Shown: positions 1-11,227 of the stretch, one piece after another
Position numbering within the stretch: position 1 is the stretch's first letter
Layout: each line of letters begins with the position of its first letter
From: Undaria pinnatifida
Lineage: Eukaryota > Sar > Phaeophyceae > Laminariales > Alariaceae
Direction of reading: 5' to 3'
Length of the DNA: 64,000 bases
Assembly (NCBI GenBank): GCA_012845835.1
Contig: JABAKD010000002.1
Coordinates: 28,363,210-28,427,209 of the forward strand
Position numbers and translations under genes: made by a program
Notes under the pieces: generated by a model
Databases searched by the model: none
What the model was told of the DNA's origin: nothing
Seen by the model: only the letters and a program-made list of their open reading frames with translations

Positions 1-26
1 CAAAATAGTCGCCATCATAAATGAGT

Positions 27-82
27 CCCCCCTCCCCCCCCCCCCGCCCCGCCCCCTCCCCCCCCCCCCCCCCCCCCCCCCC
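27..82. repeat. C-rich homopolymer tract
   Basis: About 55 bases that are almost all C, broken by single T and G bases. The complementary strand would be G-rich enough for quadruplex formation. Tracts like this recur through the window, often inside R1, R4 and S1 repeats. Its length may be unreliable in an assembly. Confidence 0.9.
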
Positions 83-228
83 GCTCTTTAGGGGTTTCAT
101 TTCGTCCTAGAAGCGAGCCCCTTTTGAAACTTCAGCGGGAAAAACTGCCGAACTAAAACGACCATTGCGGCATCGGTCACGAGAAGGACAAGGCGGGGCT
201 GCTGGATAGCCAGGTTAACCTGGAGTCG

Positions 229-495
229 TTCGACGGTATCCCCCCCCCAGCTTTTCCAAAGTTAACGAAATCGCCGGTTTTGAAACCAGCTCTCGGCCGT
301 ATCTTCTCAAATACAGCGCCCCTTGCCGCCCCTCGTACGTCATCGTTCGATAGACCTTTTTGCAAACATGATAACTGTATGAGGATGTTTTTTCCATAGC
401 ACCCTTCCTCGCGTCGACCAGCCATCAAACGTTCGTTAAACCAAATCGTCGTTTTTTTTTTTGACGGGGGGGGGGTAGATATATCGTAGAATCAG
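229..495 (+). mobile_element. R1 MITE-like element, copy 1
   Basis: Member of a five-copy family. It starts with a variant of TTCTACGGTAGCCCCCC and ends with the inverse, a G run followed by CGTAGAATCAG, so the ends are terminal inverted repeats with a C/G run just inside each. Subterminal sequence (CTTTAACGAAATCGCCGG on the left, CGTTCGTTAAA on the right) extends the inverted similarity to about 35-40 bases. There is no coding capacity: the short open frames across it are not conserved between copies. It is probably a non-autonomous DNA transposon. Target-site duplications are not clear. Confidence 0.7.
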
Positions 496-499
496 GCGC

Positions 500-1220
500 T
501 GGACTGTGCAAACAGATTTAGCGTCCTAGCCACCGTACACAAGGACTTGTCGCACCACACCCTGGGCGTGCTTCTGCGTGCCCATGCTGCCGGATTGGGC
601 GACGGCGCCTGGCAAGACCACACATACTCGGTTTGCGTAATTTATGCACCTACGGGGCCTCCAGCAGGGTCAACAACACGGCTCTCCGCAACAGTACAAG
701 TAGCATATTGCGGTAACGGTCTCCCCATAAGGCGGCGGTGTGCCAGAGCAGCATGACCGCCTTATCGCGGGAAGCCGCCGCCTTGTTCATTCCGGGTTAC
801 GAGTGCAATCCCTTCCCCCAGTCGCGCCAGGTGATCGGTGTCTTGACGTATTGGTGTCCCGTTTCACAACCATGCCAGTCGACTCTAACGCTAACCCTGA
901 CCCATACGAAATATGCCCGCTGATGGCTTCACTGGGGCAAAATGGTTACAAGGTCAAAGAATGTGTATCACTGCTGGGTGATTGTGACCGCCTTGTGTAT
1001 TATAGTGGGATGTACCGCCTTAATGCTTCAGCCGTCTCCGTCAGCGCGTAGTAGTATCATATGCGTACGGCCGCCCTGTGACACTTGTCGCGTTACTGGA
1101 GCCCCACAACGACGAAAAATCATCACCAAAAATAACCAAGAACCCCCCGCGTGATATTATTAGTTTCGTATCTGATCGATGCCGCAAGAACGCGACTTGG
1201 TTTCGTCAAGTCCTTCCATC
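500..1220. other. Unassigned interval
   Basis: Unique-looking sequence between the R1 copy and the satellite. Short overlapping frames exist on both strands but none resembles a protein family I know, and no repeat in this window matches it. I see no promoter, RNA gene or transposon end here. Confidence 0.5.
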
Positions 1221-1224
1221 TCAA

Positions 1225-4200
1225 GTCCAACAGGGTTTCAAGAGCCAAAAACGTCAGGAGACGGTTCAGGGGAAAACGTCTAGCGGTCAGTGAAGGTTGT
1301 CAAACTGCTGTATCGTTCCACAACAAAAACCTAGTAGTTTCCCGTCAAGTCAAGGTGAATCATTGTAAAACTGCCGTCATTGGAGTCGGTCAAGGGCTGA
1401 AAGGTGCCGTCTCTAGATGCACTAAAACCTACCAGGTAATCATCAAGTCCCAAACGGTTTCAAGAGCCAAAAACGTCAGGAGACGGTTCAGGGGAAAATG
1501 TCTAGCGGTCAGTGAAGGTTGTCAAACTGCTGTATCGTTCCACAACAAAAACCTAGTAGTTTCCCGTCAAGTCAACGTGAATCATTGTAAAACTGCCGTC
1601 ATTGGAGTCGGTCAAGGGCTGAAAGGTGCCGTCTCTAGATGCACTAAAACCTACCAGGTAATCATCAAGTCCCAAACGGTTTCAAGAGCCAAAAACGTCA
1701 GGAGACGGTTCAGTCAAGGGAACATATCCAGCAGGCGATCAAGGTTGTCAAGCTGATCGTTCCACACTAAAACCTAGTTTTCCGTCAGTCAAGGTGAATC
1801 ATTGTAAAACTGCCGTCATTGCCGTCGGTCAAGGGCTGAAAGTGCCGTCTCCAGATGCACTAAAACCTACCATGGTAGTAATTTAGTCCCAAACGGTTTC
1901 AAGAGCCAAAAACGTCAGGAGACGGTTCAGGGGAAAATGTCTAGCGGTCAGTGAAGGTTGTCAAACTGCTGTATCGTTCCACAACAAAAACCTAGTAGTT
2001 TCCCGTCAAGTCAACGTGAATCATTGTAAAACTGCCGTCATTGGAGTCGGTCAAGGGCTGAAAGGTGCCGTCTCTAGATGCACTAAAACCTACCAGGTAA
2101 TCATCAAGTCCCAAACGGTTTCAAGAGCCAAAAACGTCAGGAGACGGTTCAGTCAAGGGAACATATCCAGCAGGCGATCAAGGTTGTCAAGCTGATCGTT
2201 CCACACTAAAACCTAGTTTTCCGTCAGTCAAGGTGAATCATTGTAAAACTGCCGTCATTGCCGTCGGTCAAGGGCCGAAAGTGCCGTCTCCAGATGCACT
2301 AAAACCTACCATGGTAGTAATTTAGTCCCAAACGGTTTCAAGAGCCAAAAACGTCAGGAGACGGTTCAGGGGAAAATGTCTAGCGGTCAGTGAAGGTTGT
2401 CAAACTGCTGTATCGTTCCACAACAAAAACCTAGTAGTTTCCCGTCAAGTCAAGGTGAATCATTGTAAAACTGCCGTCATTGGAGTCGGTCAAGGGCTGA
2501 AAGGTGCCGTCTCTAGATGCACTAAAACCTACCAGGTAATCATCAAGTCCCAAACGGTTTCAAGAGCCAAAAACGTCAGGAGACGGTTCAGTCAAGGGAA
2601 CATATCCAGCAGGCGATCAAGGTTGTCAAGCTGATCGTTCCACACTAAAACCTAGTTTTCCGTCAGTCAAGGTGAATCATTGTAAAACTGCCGTCATTGC
2701 CGTCGGTCAAGGGCTGAAAGGTGCCGTCTCCAGATGCACTAAAACCTACCATGGTAGTAATTTAGTCCCAAACGGTTTCAAGAGCCAAAAACGTCAGGAG
2801 ACGGTTCAGGGGAAAATGTCTAGCGGTCAGTGAAGGTTGTCAAACTGCTGTATCGTTCCACAACAAAAACCTAGTAGTTTCCCGTCAAGTCAACGTGAAT
2901 CATTGTAAAACTGCCGTCATTGGAGTCGGTCAAGGGCTGAAAGGTGCCGTCTCTAGATGCACTAAAACCTACCAGGTAATCATCAAGTCCCAAACGGTTT
3001 CAAGAGCCAAAAACGTCAGGAGACGGTTCAGTCAAGGGAACATATCCAGCAGGCGGTCAAGGTTGTCAAGCTGATCGTTCCACACTAAAACCTAGTTTTC
3101 CGTCAGTCAATGTGAATCATTGTAAAACTGCCGTCATTTCCGTCGGTCAAGGGCTGAAAGTGCCGTCTCCAGATGCACTAAAACCTACCATAGTCCCAAA
3201 CGGTTTCAAGAGCCAAAAACGTCAGGAGACGGTTCAGGGGAAAATGTCTAGCGGTCAGTGAAGGTTGTCAAACTGCTGTATCGTTCCCCCAACAAAAACC
3301 TAGTAGTTTCCCGTCAAGTCAAGGTGAATCATTGTAAAACTGCCGTCATTGCCGTCGGTCAAGGGCTGAAAGGTGCCGTCTCTAGATGCACTAAAACCTA
3401 CCAGGTAATCATTGAGTCCCAAACGGTTTCAAGAGCCAAAAACGTCAGGAGACGGTTCAGTCAAGGGAAAATGTCTAGCGGTCAGTCAAGGTTGTCAAAC
3501 TGCTGTATCGTTCCACAACTGAAACCTAGTAGTTTCCCGTCAAGTCAAGGTGAATCATTGTAAAACTGCCGTCATTGCCGTCGGTCAAGGGCTGAAAGGT
3601 GCCGTCTCCAGATGCACTAAAACCTACCATGGTAGTAATTTAGTCCCAAACGGTTTCAGGAGCCAAAAACGTCAGGAGACGGTTCAGTCAAGGGAAAATG
3701 TCTAGCGGTCAGTGAAGGTTGTCAAACTGCTGTATCGTTCTACAACTAAAACCTAGTAGTTTCCCGTCAGGTCAAGGCGAATCAATAGGAAACTGCCGTC
3801 ATTGGAGTCAGTCAAGGGCTGAAGGTGCCGTCTCCAAATGCACTAAAACCTACCAGGTAATCATTGAGTCCCAAACGGTTTCAAAAGCCGAAAAACGTCA
3901 GGAGACGGTTCAGTCAAGGGAAAATGTCTAGTGGTCAGTCAAGGTTGTCAAACTGCTGTATCGTTCTACAACTAAAACCTAATAGTTTCCCGTCAAGTCA
4001 AGGCGAATCATTATAAAACTGCCGTCATTGGAGTCGGTCAAGGGCTGAAAGGTGCCGTCTCCAGATGCACTAAAACCTACCAGGTAATCATTGAGTCCCA
4101 AACGGTTTCAAGAGCCAAAAACGTCAGGAGGCGGTTCAGTCAAGGGTAAATGTCTAGCGGTCAGTCAAGGTTGTCAAACTGCTGTATCGTTTCACAACTA

Positions 4201-4315
4201 AAACCTAGTAGTTTCCCGTCAAGTCAAGGCGAATCATTAGAAAACTGCCGTCATTGGAGTCGGTCAAGGGCTGAAGGTGCCGTCTCCAGATGCACCAAAA
4301 CACTTGACGTCCATT
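1225..4315. repeat. ~222 bp satellite array, 14 units, higher-order AB dimers
   Basis: The landmark GTTTCAAGAGCC (or a close variant) recurs at 1235, 1457, 1679, 1896, 2118, 2335, 2557, 2775, 2997, 3203, 3426, 3653, 3878 and 4105, giving spacings of 206-227 bases. Two unit types alternate. Type A (222) carries GGGGAAAATGTCTAGCGG; type B (217-218) carries GGGAACATATCCAGCAGG and a TCCACACTAAAACC variant. From 1679 to about 3426 the order is BABABABA with a dimer period near 439. The last four units are a third type. CGTCAAG/GTCAAGG submotifs recur inside each monomer, hinting at a shorter ancestral repeat. A units are a multiple of three and therefore stay open in one frame, but B units break it. 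Confidence 0.95.
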
Positions 4316-4370
4316 GGTAGTAATTTGGCGCCAGTCAAGGTAAATCAGCTTAAAAAAGTGACGGGTGAGG

Positions 4371-4656
4371 TACGATGATAGAGGTGCACCACCTTTTTTC
4401 TATAACACTACCCCTCAATTTGGGAACTTATTAAGACCTCTCACACCCAAAAGTTGAGTTTGGAGAAAAATAAATCTGCCACGTACCCCGGATGAAAAAC
4501 GCCATGGCCTGGGTTTACAACGAGAATATCATCTCACAGGCAAAAGAAAAATGGCCTACGTTTTTCCGACGATTCGGGGATAAGGAGCGCCTCGTCGTTC
4601 AGAAACCCTTTTGAGACATACAAGAGGTATACCTTAGTACGTCTATCTCGTAGCAT
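4371..4656 (+). mobile_element. R2 MITE-like element, copy a
   Basis: It opens with ACGATGATAGAGGTGCACC and closes with TCTATCTCGTAGCA, degenerate forms of the R2 terminal inverted repeat (best preserved at 55328-55570: CGTGCCACGATAGAGGTG and its inverse). Diagnostic internal blocks are a CCTCAATTTGGGA / AAGACCTCTC segment near the left and an AT-rich right half with a GGATGAAAAA...CATGGCC block. About 285 bases, non-coding. It sits immediately after the satellite. Confidence 0.65.
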
Positions 4657-4877
4657 AGCATTCGTCGAATTGCCAGGTCATGGCCGTCGGCTGAGGCCTG
4701 CAATTGCCGTGTTTGCTGACGTCTGGGCTTCTGGTGGGCTTTTGGGCTCATCACGAGGGGTGCTCTCAAATCGGGGCGCCCTCTCTGCTGCACCATCATA
4801 TAATGAGATGCTGATACGAACACGTGTGCTGTCGGATGTCTCGATACGTTGTACCAGGTATTTTATACATATATTCC

Positions 4878-5136
4878 CTTCACAGCTGTCCGATTTTGTC
4901 CCCCTCAGAAACGAGTTTTATAGTTTCCGCGCACAGACTGACTAAAATCACCCTGTTGACCCTGATAGCTACACTGTAGTTGTAAGGGGAGTCGCCGACC
5001 TATATCTTTAATGAGGACACACAACTCGTAATGCGCGCGATCGGAGTATCACACACAGCTTGCAAAGATGAGTTTCGACGAAATCTTCGATCTCACAGCT
5101 GGAGTGTATTTTCATTTTTTATAATATATATACGAG
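4878..5136 (+). mobile_element. R4 retroposon-like repeat, right monomer
   Basis: Contains the R4 right-monomer landmarks in order: CAGCTGTC-CGATTTTGTCCCC, a TAGTTTCCGCGCACAGAC block, CCCTGTTGACCCTGATAG, GGGGAGTCGCCGACC, a TGAGGACACACAAC block, GATGAGTTTCGACG, and the tail CTCACAGCTGGAGTGTATTTT ending in TATAATATATATA. The AT-rich 3' tail and the 5' truncation relative to 34785-35248 suggest retroposition. Confidence 0.75.
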
Positions 5137-5139
5137 AGG

Positions 5140-5835
5140 GCTTGAAATGACCACCGTGTCTAGCTGATTTTTACGAGGACATGCTCAGTTTGCAGTGGGT
5201 CACCGTCGTTCAAAAGATACCTGGTATGTCCGACTGGTCACGACGGAGTAGGGGGTTTCTTGAGGCCGGCCCAGCACGTATATACGTTGGACACATGTTT
5301 TTTCATCCCTGCAGCCTGGTCGGTCTGTTTGCTTCTCGGGTGGCCTACGCGCGCTGCAAAATCGTCGTAATTTTTCCCCGCGTACAGTAATGTTTTCCCT
5401 CCCCCTCAGTTGTGCTCCCCGCTCAACTTGCGGGAATTTTGAGCCTCGGCGTCCTTCTGTGGACAAGCCGTCTCTTGGCGCAGGCGATGCCCCCCCTTCC
5501 TCATACTCATCGCGCGCAAAAGTAGGTATCACATAAGGCAATGTCCACTCAGCATCCCCCGTCCTCGCTCGTCGAGTTTCATCGAACGTCACCAACCCGG
5601 GCTGTCACGCTTTTCGCGACGGGACAAGACTCGGAAAAAAAACGCCTTGCGCAATGCAATCAACGAGTACTCGTAGGGCGACAGCAGTGGCGCTGCCGCC
5701 TAAACGGGGGTCGGTGGCGGCTCTAGTGCTCCCAAGCCTAACCCTAACCCCAAAGAAGCAGGGTAAAAGTGGCCCCGCCGCCTATATGGCGTCGCCGGCG
5801 GAAGTAGTATGCGTATTATGCACTGGTATACACCC
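5140..5835. other. Unassigned interval
   Basis: No recognisable gene or repeat. It contains one TACCTGGTA palindrome at about 5219 and a very short telomere-like run, CCTAACCCTAACCCC, near 5737. The open frames are unlike any family I know. Confidence 0.45.
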
Positions 5836-5838
5836 CCC

Positions 5839-6312
5839 AATAAGGCGACATCCCGGTATAAGGCGGTACCCCGGTATAAGGCGGTATCCCGGAATAAGGT
5901 GGTATCCCGGTATTAGGTGGTATCCCCGCATAAGACGGTGTCCCGATATAAGGCGGTATCCCGGAATAAGGCGGTATCCCGGTATAAAAGGCGGTATCCC
6001 GGTATAAGGCGGTATCCCGGTAAAAGGCGGTATCCCGGTATTAGGTAGTATCCCGGTAAAAGGCGGTGTCCCGGTATAAGGCGGTATCCGAGTATAAGGC
6101 GGTAGCCCGGTATAAGGCGGCATCCCGGTATAAGGCGGTATCCCGGTATAAGGCGGTATTCCGGTCTAAGGCGGTATCCCGGTATATGGCGGTATCCCGG
6201 TATATGGCGGTATCCCGGTATATGGCGGTATCCCGGTATAAGGCGGTATCCCGGTGTATGGCGGTATCCCGGTATATGGCGGTATCCCGGTATGAGGTGT
6301 GTATCTCGGTAA
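5839..6312. repeat. 18 bp minisatellite (GGCGGTATCCCGGTATAA)n
   Basis: About 26 tandem copies of an 18-base unit with point variants such as GGTATATGGCGG. Because 18 is a multiple of three and the unit lacks stops in most registers, at least five of the six frames stay open for long stretches, giving artificial repetitive proteins such as (TGIPPY)n or (SRYKAV)n. No start context or flanking gene supports real translation. Confidence 0.95.
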
Positions 6313-6429
6313 AATGAAAAAAATGCACTCATAACCTGGATATGAATAATACGGCATAAGGCGGTCACATTGCTCTCTGGCGCCTTACCGGGGGACCCCT
6401 AAAAGTACGGAAAATACTGACGCGCGTGC

Positions 6430-6719
6430 AAGGATAGAGGTGCGCGGCGTGCGCCACTTTTTTTCTGAGGCTTCCTTCAATTCGGGGAGCTCAAGACCTC
6501 TCCCAAAAAATCGTTTTTCAAGAGGAGAAAACCCAAACCGCTACTAACGGGATGAACAGACATATGGCCCATAGACCTGTGGTACAGAACAAGAATCATG
6601 CAAAAGAAAAAAAAATGGCTAAAAAATTTCCGGCCATTTTGGGTTAATTAAGGAGCCGCGTCAAGAACCTTGGTCAAAAAACTTTTCAGGCGAAACGTGC
6701 TACCTCTCTATCGTAGCAG
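6430..6719 (+). mobile_element. R2 MITE-like element, copy b
   Basis: Terminal sequences are AGGATAGAGGTGCGC on the left and ACCTCTCTATCGTAGCA on the right. It includes the TTCAATTCGGGGAGCTCAAG block and a right part reading CCATTTTGGGTTAATTAAGG. The TTAATTAA at 6644-6651 is the unoccupied version of the site that holds an R3 insertion in copy e (29680). Non-coding. Confidence 0.75.
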
Positions 6720-7030
6720 GCGTGAACCATTGGATATTGGGGGTGAGCGAACGGTACCTTAGGGGGGGGCGGGGGCGGGGGAAACCCTCCACTCTCACCG
6801 CGCTGTCGGGTTTGAGCCCCTTGCCGCCCGCGCGACGAGTGTGGCTCCGCATGATACCTCTCTCTGACATCCTCGTACAAAAAAGACTGGCCTTTCTCTG
6901 TGACACATGATAACGAAAAAATGTTGATCTTTTTTTGCCGAAGCGTAGCTCACCATTCCCCACTGCGGGTTCATATCGCTCGTTGTAAAGTGCGCGAAAG
7001 CTCCATAGATCGCAAAGGGACAGGGGACAG

Positions 7031-7100
7031 GGGGGGTCACTCGCGAGACTGACCCCGCGAGATACTGCAAAAAAGCGGCCCCAAAAGTGACCCCCCCCCC
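7031..7100 (-). mobile_element. R9 miniature inverted-repeat element, ~70 bp
   Basis: Bounded by GGGGGGTCACT on the left and AGTGACCCCCCC on the right, a short terminal inverted repeat rich in G/C runs. The interior reads GCAAAAAAGCGGCCCC. A second copy in the opposite orientation lies at 28628-28725 and a fragment near 26795. With only two to three copies the boundaries are approximate. Confidence 0.5.
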
Positions 7101-7469
7101 TGTGTACCGTGCACCCTGGGTCTAACCCCTCTGCAGACTTTAGTCTGAGTCTGAAGAGGGAAACGCTGACGTCGACGGCATCGGCCACTGCAGGATCTGC
7201 CAGTCGAGAAACTTGGTCGAAAAAGTTTACACACCTGTTTTTTGAACCCATCGCACATCGCTCATCCAACCGCTAAACACACACTCACACCCATACCAGG
7301 TACCACACAGCAGTATCATACAACAGCGCCGACGCTGGCTTGGCTATCACTGCTGTCGCTTCTCGCCGGAAGTCAGTGTGGCGCACTCCTAGCTCCGCTT
7401 GCCAGCAGCGTGTATCATACGACGGCAGCAGCGCGTGTTATCGATGTCATTTTGCCAACAACGGCGCTA

Positions 7470-7562
7470 CGCCTGCTGCAGCTTTGGCGGCTCTCGGCTG
7501 AGTGCAACGCCACGAACGTAGCTTTGGCGGCTATCTCGGCTAAGCCAAATGCCACCAACCCG
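7470..7562 (+). repeat. Short tandem duplication (~40 bp x 2)
   Basis: The block GCAGCTTTGGCGGCTCTCGG...CGCCACGAACG is followed at once by GTAGCTTTGGCGGCTATCTC...GCCACCAACC. The two are clearly homologous neighbours. They fall inside a 180-codon open frame (7242-7784) that is alanine-rich, resembles nothing I know, and that I do not call a gene. Confidence 0.55.
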
Positions 7563-8184
7563 CTTGGACGAAGGTTCGTCGCGCGCGAGGCACGCGTTGC
7601 TCGCGAAGAATGCGCGGAGCACAGAGCTGCCAACCGATCTCCGTCTGCCATACAGCAGTACTCCCGCACACCAACCTCCATTAGGAAGAGCACAAAAACT
7701 GTAAAATCGACTCGACTGACGATAAGAAGACCAGAAGAATCCAGTCGAAAAAAAGTACAGTCGAAAAGGGCCATTTTCGACTGACTGGTCGAATTCGACT
7801 GCGTAAGAAATGGCCTTAATTTACCTAGATAAACCGTCTGAATCTCGTCCTTTTATCTTAATTTTGTCTTTTGCGATATTGTGATCGTTTTCATTCCGAT
7901 GCCTATGATACAGGGCCATATGGGTTTTTGGGGAATCAAGTTTCGCTTTTTATTCTTCCCTTCGTACAAGACGATGTAGCCATATTTTTTTTAGCTCGGA
8001 GGGAGGCACAGAGCTCCTCGAGCGAAGAGCCCCAGAAAAAAATAAAAAAAAGAAAGAAAGAATGAAAGAAACAAGTTTCGGCACCGTTACCGCAAAAGCA
8101 CAGGATGCGCCACGTGTACGATTCGGTTTTCGGCACACTTACGGTATTTTCTTCCCACTGAGGAGGCGTCGGGCTGGCAAATTC

Positions 8185-8350
8185 CTCCGCCCCAGATTTT
8201 TATTTTTGGAGCCTCGTCTGTCACTACAGCGCGCCCGCCCCCCAGATTTTTATTTTTGGACCCCCCCTTCGTCACTATCACGGCGCATCCGTCCCCCGGG
8301 GACTTTTATTTTTGGAGTCTCGTTCGTCGCTACCTGGTATTACGGCGCCA
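8185..8350 (+). repeat. Imperfect ~60 bp tandem repeat, three units
   Basis: Three successive units each contain (G)ATTTTTATTTTTGGA followed by CGTCTGTCAC, CTTCGTCAC or CGTTCGTCGC. A fragment of R2 (CTCGTTTGTGGAGCTTGAGACC) follows at about 8365-8410, so the array may have grown from the edge of an R2 copy. Confidence 0.6.
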
Positions 8351-8480
8351 CGTTTTTTTTCGGGATTCCTCGTTTGTGGAGCTTGAGACCTCTCCCAAAA
8401 ACAGTTTCGGAGAACAAAACAAAACAAAACGCCTGGGGCTGCAGACGGTTAACCGACTACCCACATTACAAAAACTTTTC

Positions 8481-8519
8481 AACATTCCCCCTCCCCCCCC
8501 CCCCCCCCCCCCCCCCCCC
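8481..8519. repeat. Poly-C tract (~38 bases)
   Basis: One of the longest pure C runs in the window, followed directly by a short G-rich stretch. Its exact length should be treated with caution. Confidence 0.9.
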
Positions 8520-8705
8520 GGGAGCGGCGGGGTGTTCGTTCAAGGCGTTTTTATCGGGATGTTTTCGGAAAAAACGTTCATCTCGGCCACCCTGCCGAAA
8601 TAAAAGCGCACGGGGTCGGGGTCTAGGGCGCGCCAAACCCACACTCGACTCCAACTTCTGGGAACCGATGGAGGTTACTACTGCGGGTTTGTCACGTTCT
8701 TGATA

Positions 8706-8795
8706 TTAACCCCTTTACAACTGGAAACCCGTTTTTGGGGACAAAATTACTTGGATTCAGTATAGGGAGGGGTTCGGGGGCTCTAAAGGGGTTAA
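8706..8795 (+). mobile_element. R3 TTAA-flanked mini-MITE, copy 1 (90 bp)
   Basis: TTAA at both ends encloses about 82 bases starting CCCCTTTACAACTGGAAACC and ending GGGGCTCTAAAGGGG. The terminal inverted repeat is CCCCTTTA and its inverse. The centre has TTTTGGGGACAAAATTACTTGG. At least ten copies of this compact element exist here, in both orientations, always 80-93 bases long. The TTAA ends and CCC-starting termini are characteristic of piggyBac-superfamily elements. Far too short to encode a transposase. Confidence 0.9.
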
Positions 8796-9014
8796 CGAAC
8801 AGAAGAATTCACTCGTTCCCTTTGTAAGTTTTACTTACCGTAAGGTAAGACGGCTGGAGGATCAAAGCCACGATTAGAAAAGAAGAAAAAAAAAAAACGC
8901 GAACTGACCACGACGCCATTTACTTGTTACCGTTTTCGAGCTGCTATAACCAAGGTACCACCACCCTTCTCGAAGATGCGTCCACCCCAACCATAGCAAT
9001 CCGATGCGGGTCGA

Positions 9015-9360
9015 CGAGAGAAGGAAAAGGGCTCAGGGTCTTCTCGCGAGAAAAAACGAAGGCCCGTATTATAATGTAGTAATCAACTAGTCTCCTAGGG
9101 TACAATATAAGCCCCGTTTTACAGTGGCTTGCAGTTAGGACAGGTGCTTATACTCAAGACCCAGGTTGTGAAGGAGGCGGGGGGGGGGGAGGGGGGGAGG
9201 GGGACAGCCTGCTTAACGCCTTTACCACTGGAAACCCTTTTTGGGGACAAATTTACTTGAAGTTAGTATAGGGAGGGATTTGGGGGCCCTAAAAGGGGTT
9301 AACGCCCCTGGATCTGAGTTACGTGTAGTCTAGGGGGGGGATATAAAGAGAAGGAGAAAG
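9015..9360 (+). mobile_element. S2 SINE-like repeat, copy 1, split by R3
   Basis: Left part aligns loosely with 18695-18790 and 46880-46975 (GACGAGAGAAGGAAAAGGGCT). After the R3 insertion the right part reads CCCTGGATCTGAGTTACG, matching GACCCTGGGTCTGAGTTATG at 18800 and 46988. The tRNA-like head seen at 46701 is not visible here, so this is a 5'-truncated or diverged copy. Confidence 0.5.
9213..9302 (+). mobile_element. R3 TTAA mini-MITE, copy 2 (90 bp)
   Basis: TTAA ends, interior CGCCTTTACCACTGG to GGGGGCCCTAAAAGGGG. The flanks GCCTGC and CGCCCCTGGATCTGAG match the uninterrupted S2 copy at 18785-18812 (CTTGC-TTAA-GTGACCCTGGGTCTGAG), so 18793-18796 is an empty site for this insertion. Confidence 0.9.
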
Positions 9361-9365
9361 AGTCG

Positions 9366-9610
9366 TTCTACCATAGCTCTCTCAATATTTCTTGAACGAA
9401 ATCCCCGGTTTTGAAACCGGTTCCCGGCCGTATCTCCTCAAATACGGCGGCCCTTGCCATCCCGACGGTCATCGTTTCGATAGTTTTTTTGCAATAAGAA
9501 AATATGTGAAGGTTACGTGTTCATACCAAGTGCTCTTCCTCGGGCGGAGAAGTCGTGAAACCTTCGTTCAAGAAAATCGCTGGATTGGGGGGGGGCTATC
9601 GTAGAATCAG
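9366..9610 (+). mobile_element. R1 MITE-like element, copy 2
   Basis: Begins TTCTACCATAGC and ends GGGGGGGGCTATCGTAGAATCAG in sense. The interior retains the GAACGAAATCCCCGGTTTTG and GGCCGTATCTCCTCAAATAC blocks of the family. Non-coding. Confidence 0.75.
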
Positions 9611-9611
9611 T

Positions 9612-11220
9612 CGAAAGTGCGAAGATACTAGACGGGGATCAGCAAAAAACACAAGAAAAAAAAAACGGGGGGGGGGGGGGGAACCACCCCCCCGGTGATA
9701 AAAAAAGGACGACGGAATCGAAAGGCTAATTGTAGCTCCGTAGCACTGGGGTATCGTTAGATACCTCTCCATCCCCCCGGGTCGGTAGACCTTCTAACCC
9801 AGGATAAAAGAAAAAAAATCGTCCGGGGTCCGTCCGCACACAAACAGCTTTCGGAGGGCAACATTGCTAAAGCAACACTAGGCGGCCACCACAATCACCG
9901 AGGACAGAACGCGAACCCTTTGTCGCCCTGGCGACGCCTGCTGCCCCGACACAGCCTGCTGACGCTCCTCTAACCACGAGTGGAGCCGGCCGCAATCGCC
10001 CCCCCCCCCCCCCCCCCCGTCCTCAAGCCAGCACTGCTCCTCCAGCACCTCAAGCTCCGACAGAATCGCAAGTGCCACGCTAACCACAGCATCGTGTGCT
10101 GCGCCAGCCACAGCAGGGCTTGAGGTACTAGTAACAGCGTCTGTGGTCCCAGCACTGCCCATCGCGCCTAAGGCTGTCACCCCCCCCTGCCTCTTTCAGA
10201 TCCAGTTATATGCAAACAGCACGCACGGGTATATCTGCGCGCCGATATCACACTTTTGTTATCACCGCGACGAGGACCGATGGCGGTTTTTCGAGGCTAC
10301 GAGCACGGAGCTGTTGCCAGGAAGCTCGACAGATCGGGCTGCACTGCTGATGATATTAAGGATAGCTACCATGCTGCCCAGCTGTAGCCGGTTCTCTAAA
10401 CGAAGTCGCTGATTGGTGCATAGTCGCCTGCAGCGAATACGTGGGCCTAGGCCACAGCAGCATAAAGGTTCCGCGGCGCTACAAACGGTGCCGCGTTAAT
10501 GTATATGGGGCAGACACCTACCCTTTCGTACGCGGAGATGAAGTCGGGGGACATAATTAATCAAGATGGATATTGACCACTCAATTGGTCGAAATCAAAC
10601 ATCTGACATATATTTGAAATATTTTAATCAAGAATTCAGGACAGAATCTCAGGAAGACACGTGACGAACGTCGGGGGGGGGGGGGGTGGCACAGGTCGTC
10701 GTCGGATTTTAGTGTTGGTTCATCAGGGTGCGCCCTTGTTCTTGTCTTGTGTGTTTTTGAAGCTCAGACAACCGAGCTCCCCGCACACTCTGTCACTCCT
10801 CCTCCCCATCCTGTCTTGTACGACAAAACCGGTAGTTCAAGCCAACTGGCCTTTTCCAGTTTCCAAAACGTTTGATGGGATCAAAACTATGCTAAAATAC
10901 TACATGGAAACGGACGAATGTCGCACTCTAACCCAACGTAAACCAACCCGTGGACCGACAAAACACAACAAAAAAAGTTTTGAACAACAAACAAGAAGAA
11001 AAAGAAAATGGTATATAAAAATACTTACACACCATATCTGAAAAAAAAAACGTGTGTTTCTTGACTTTTTTTTTCTTGTTGTTTTTGCTATTTTTCTGCA
11101 GGTTGGGTCGGCCTTGGATTGTTGCGTTCGACGGTTTCAATACTATTTTGTTTTTATGTTTTCCTGTACCCGAACTCCTGCCCCGCGACCAAAGTCGGTA
11201 CATCTCGCAAACAACCCTCT
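9612..11220. other. Unassigned interval with homopolymer tracts
   Basis: Contains a G run at 9667, a C run at 10001-10018 and another G run at about 10671, plus A-rich and T-rich stretches at 10965-11100. Frames of 100-126 codons occur, but their translations are low-complexity or unfamiliar. I see no gene. Confidence 0.4.
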
Positions 11221-11227
11221 GTTTCGG

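Noticed and set aside
1151-1756. 201-codon open frame read as a tandem-repeat protein
   Set aside because: It is the satellite read in one frame. The 222-base units preserve frame by arithmetic, and the 217-base units break it. No start context, no splice signals, no domain.
1235-4315. CRISPR array
   Set aside because: The repeated blocks are over 200 bases, have no unique spacers of constant size, and the setting is eukaryotic.
5654-6368. Several 83-151 codon proline/tyrosine/arginine-rich frames
   Set aside because: They are translations of an 18 bp minisatellite on both strands at once; mutually overlapping frames cannot all be real and none has gene context.
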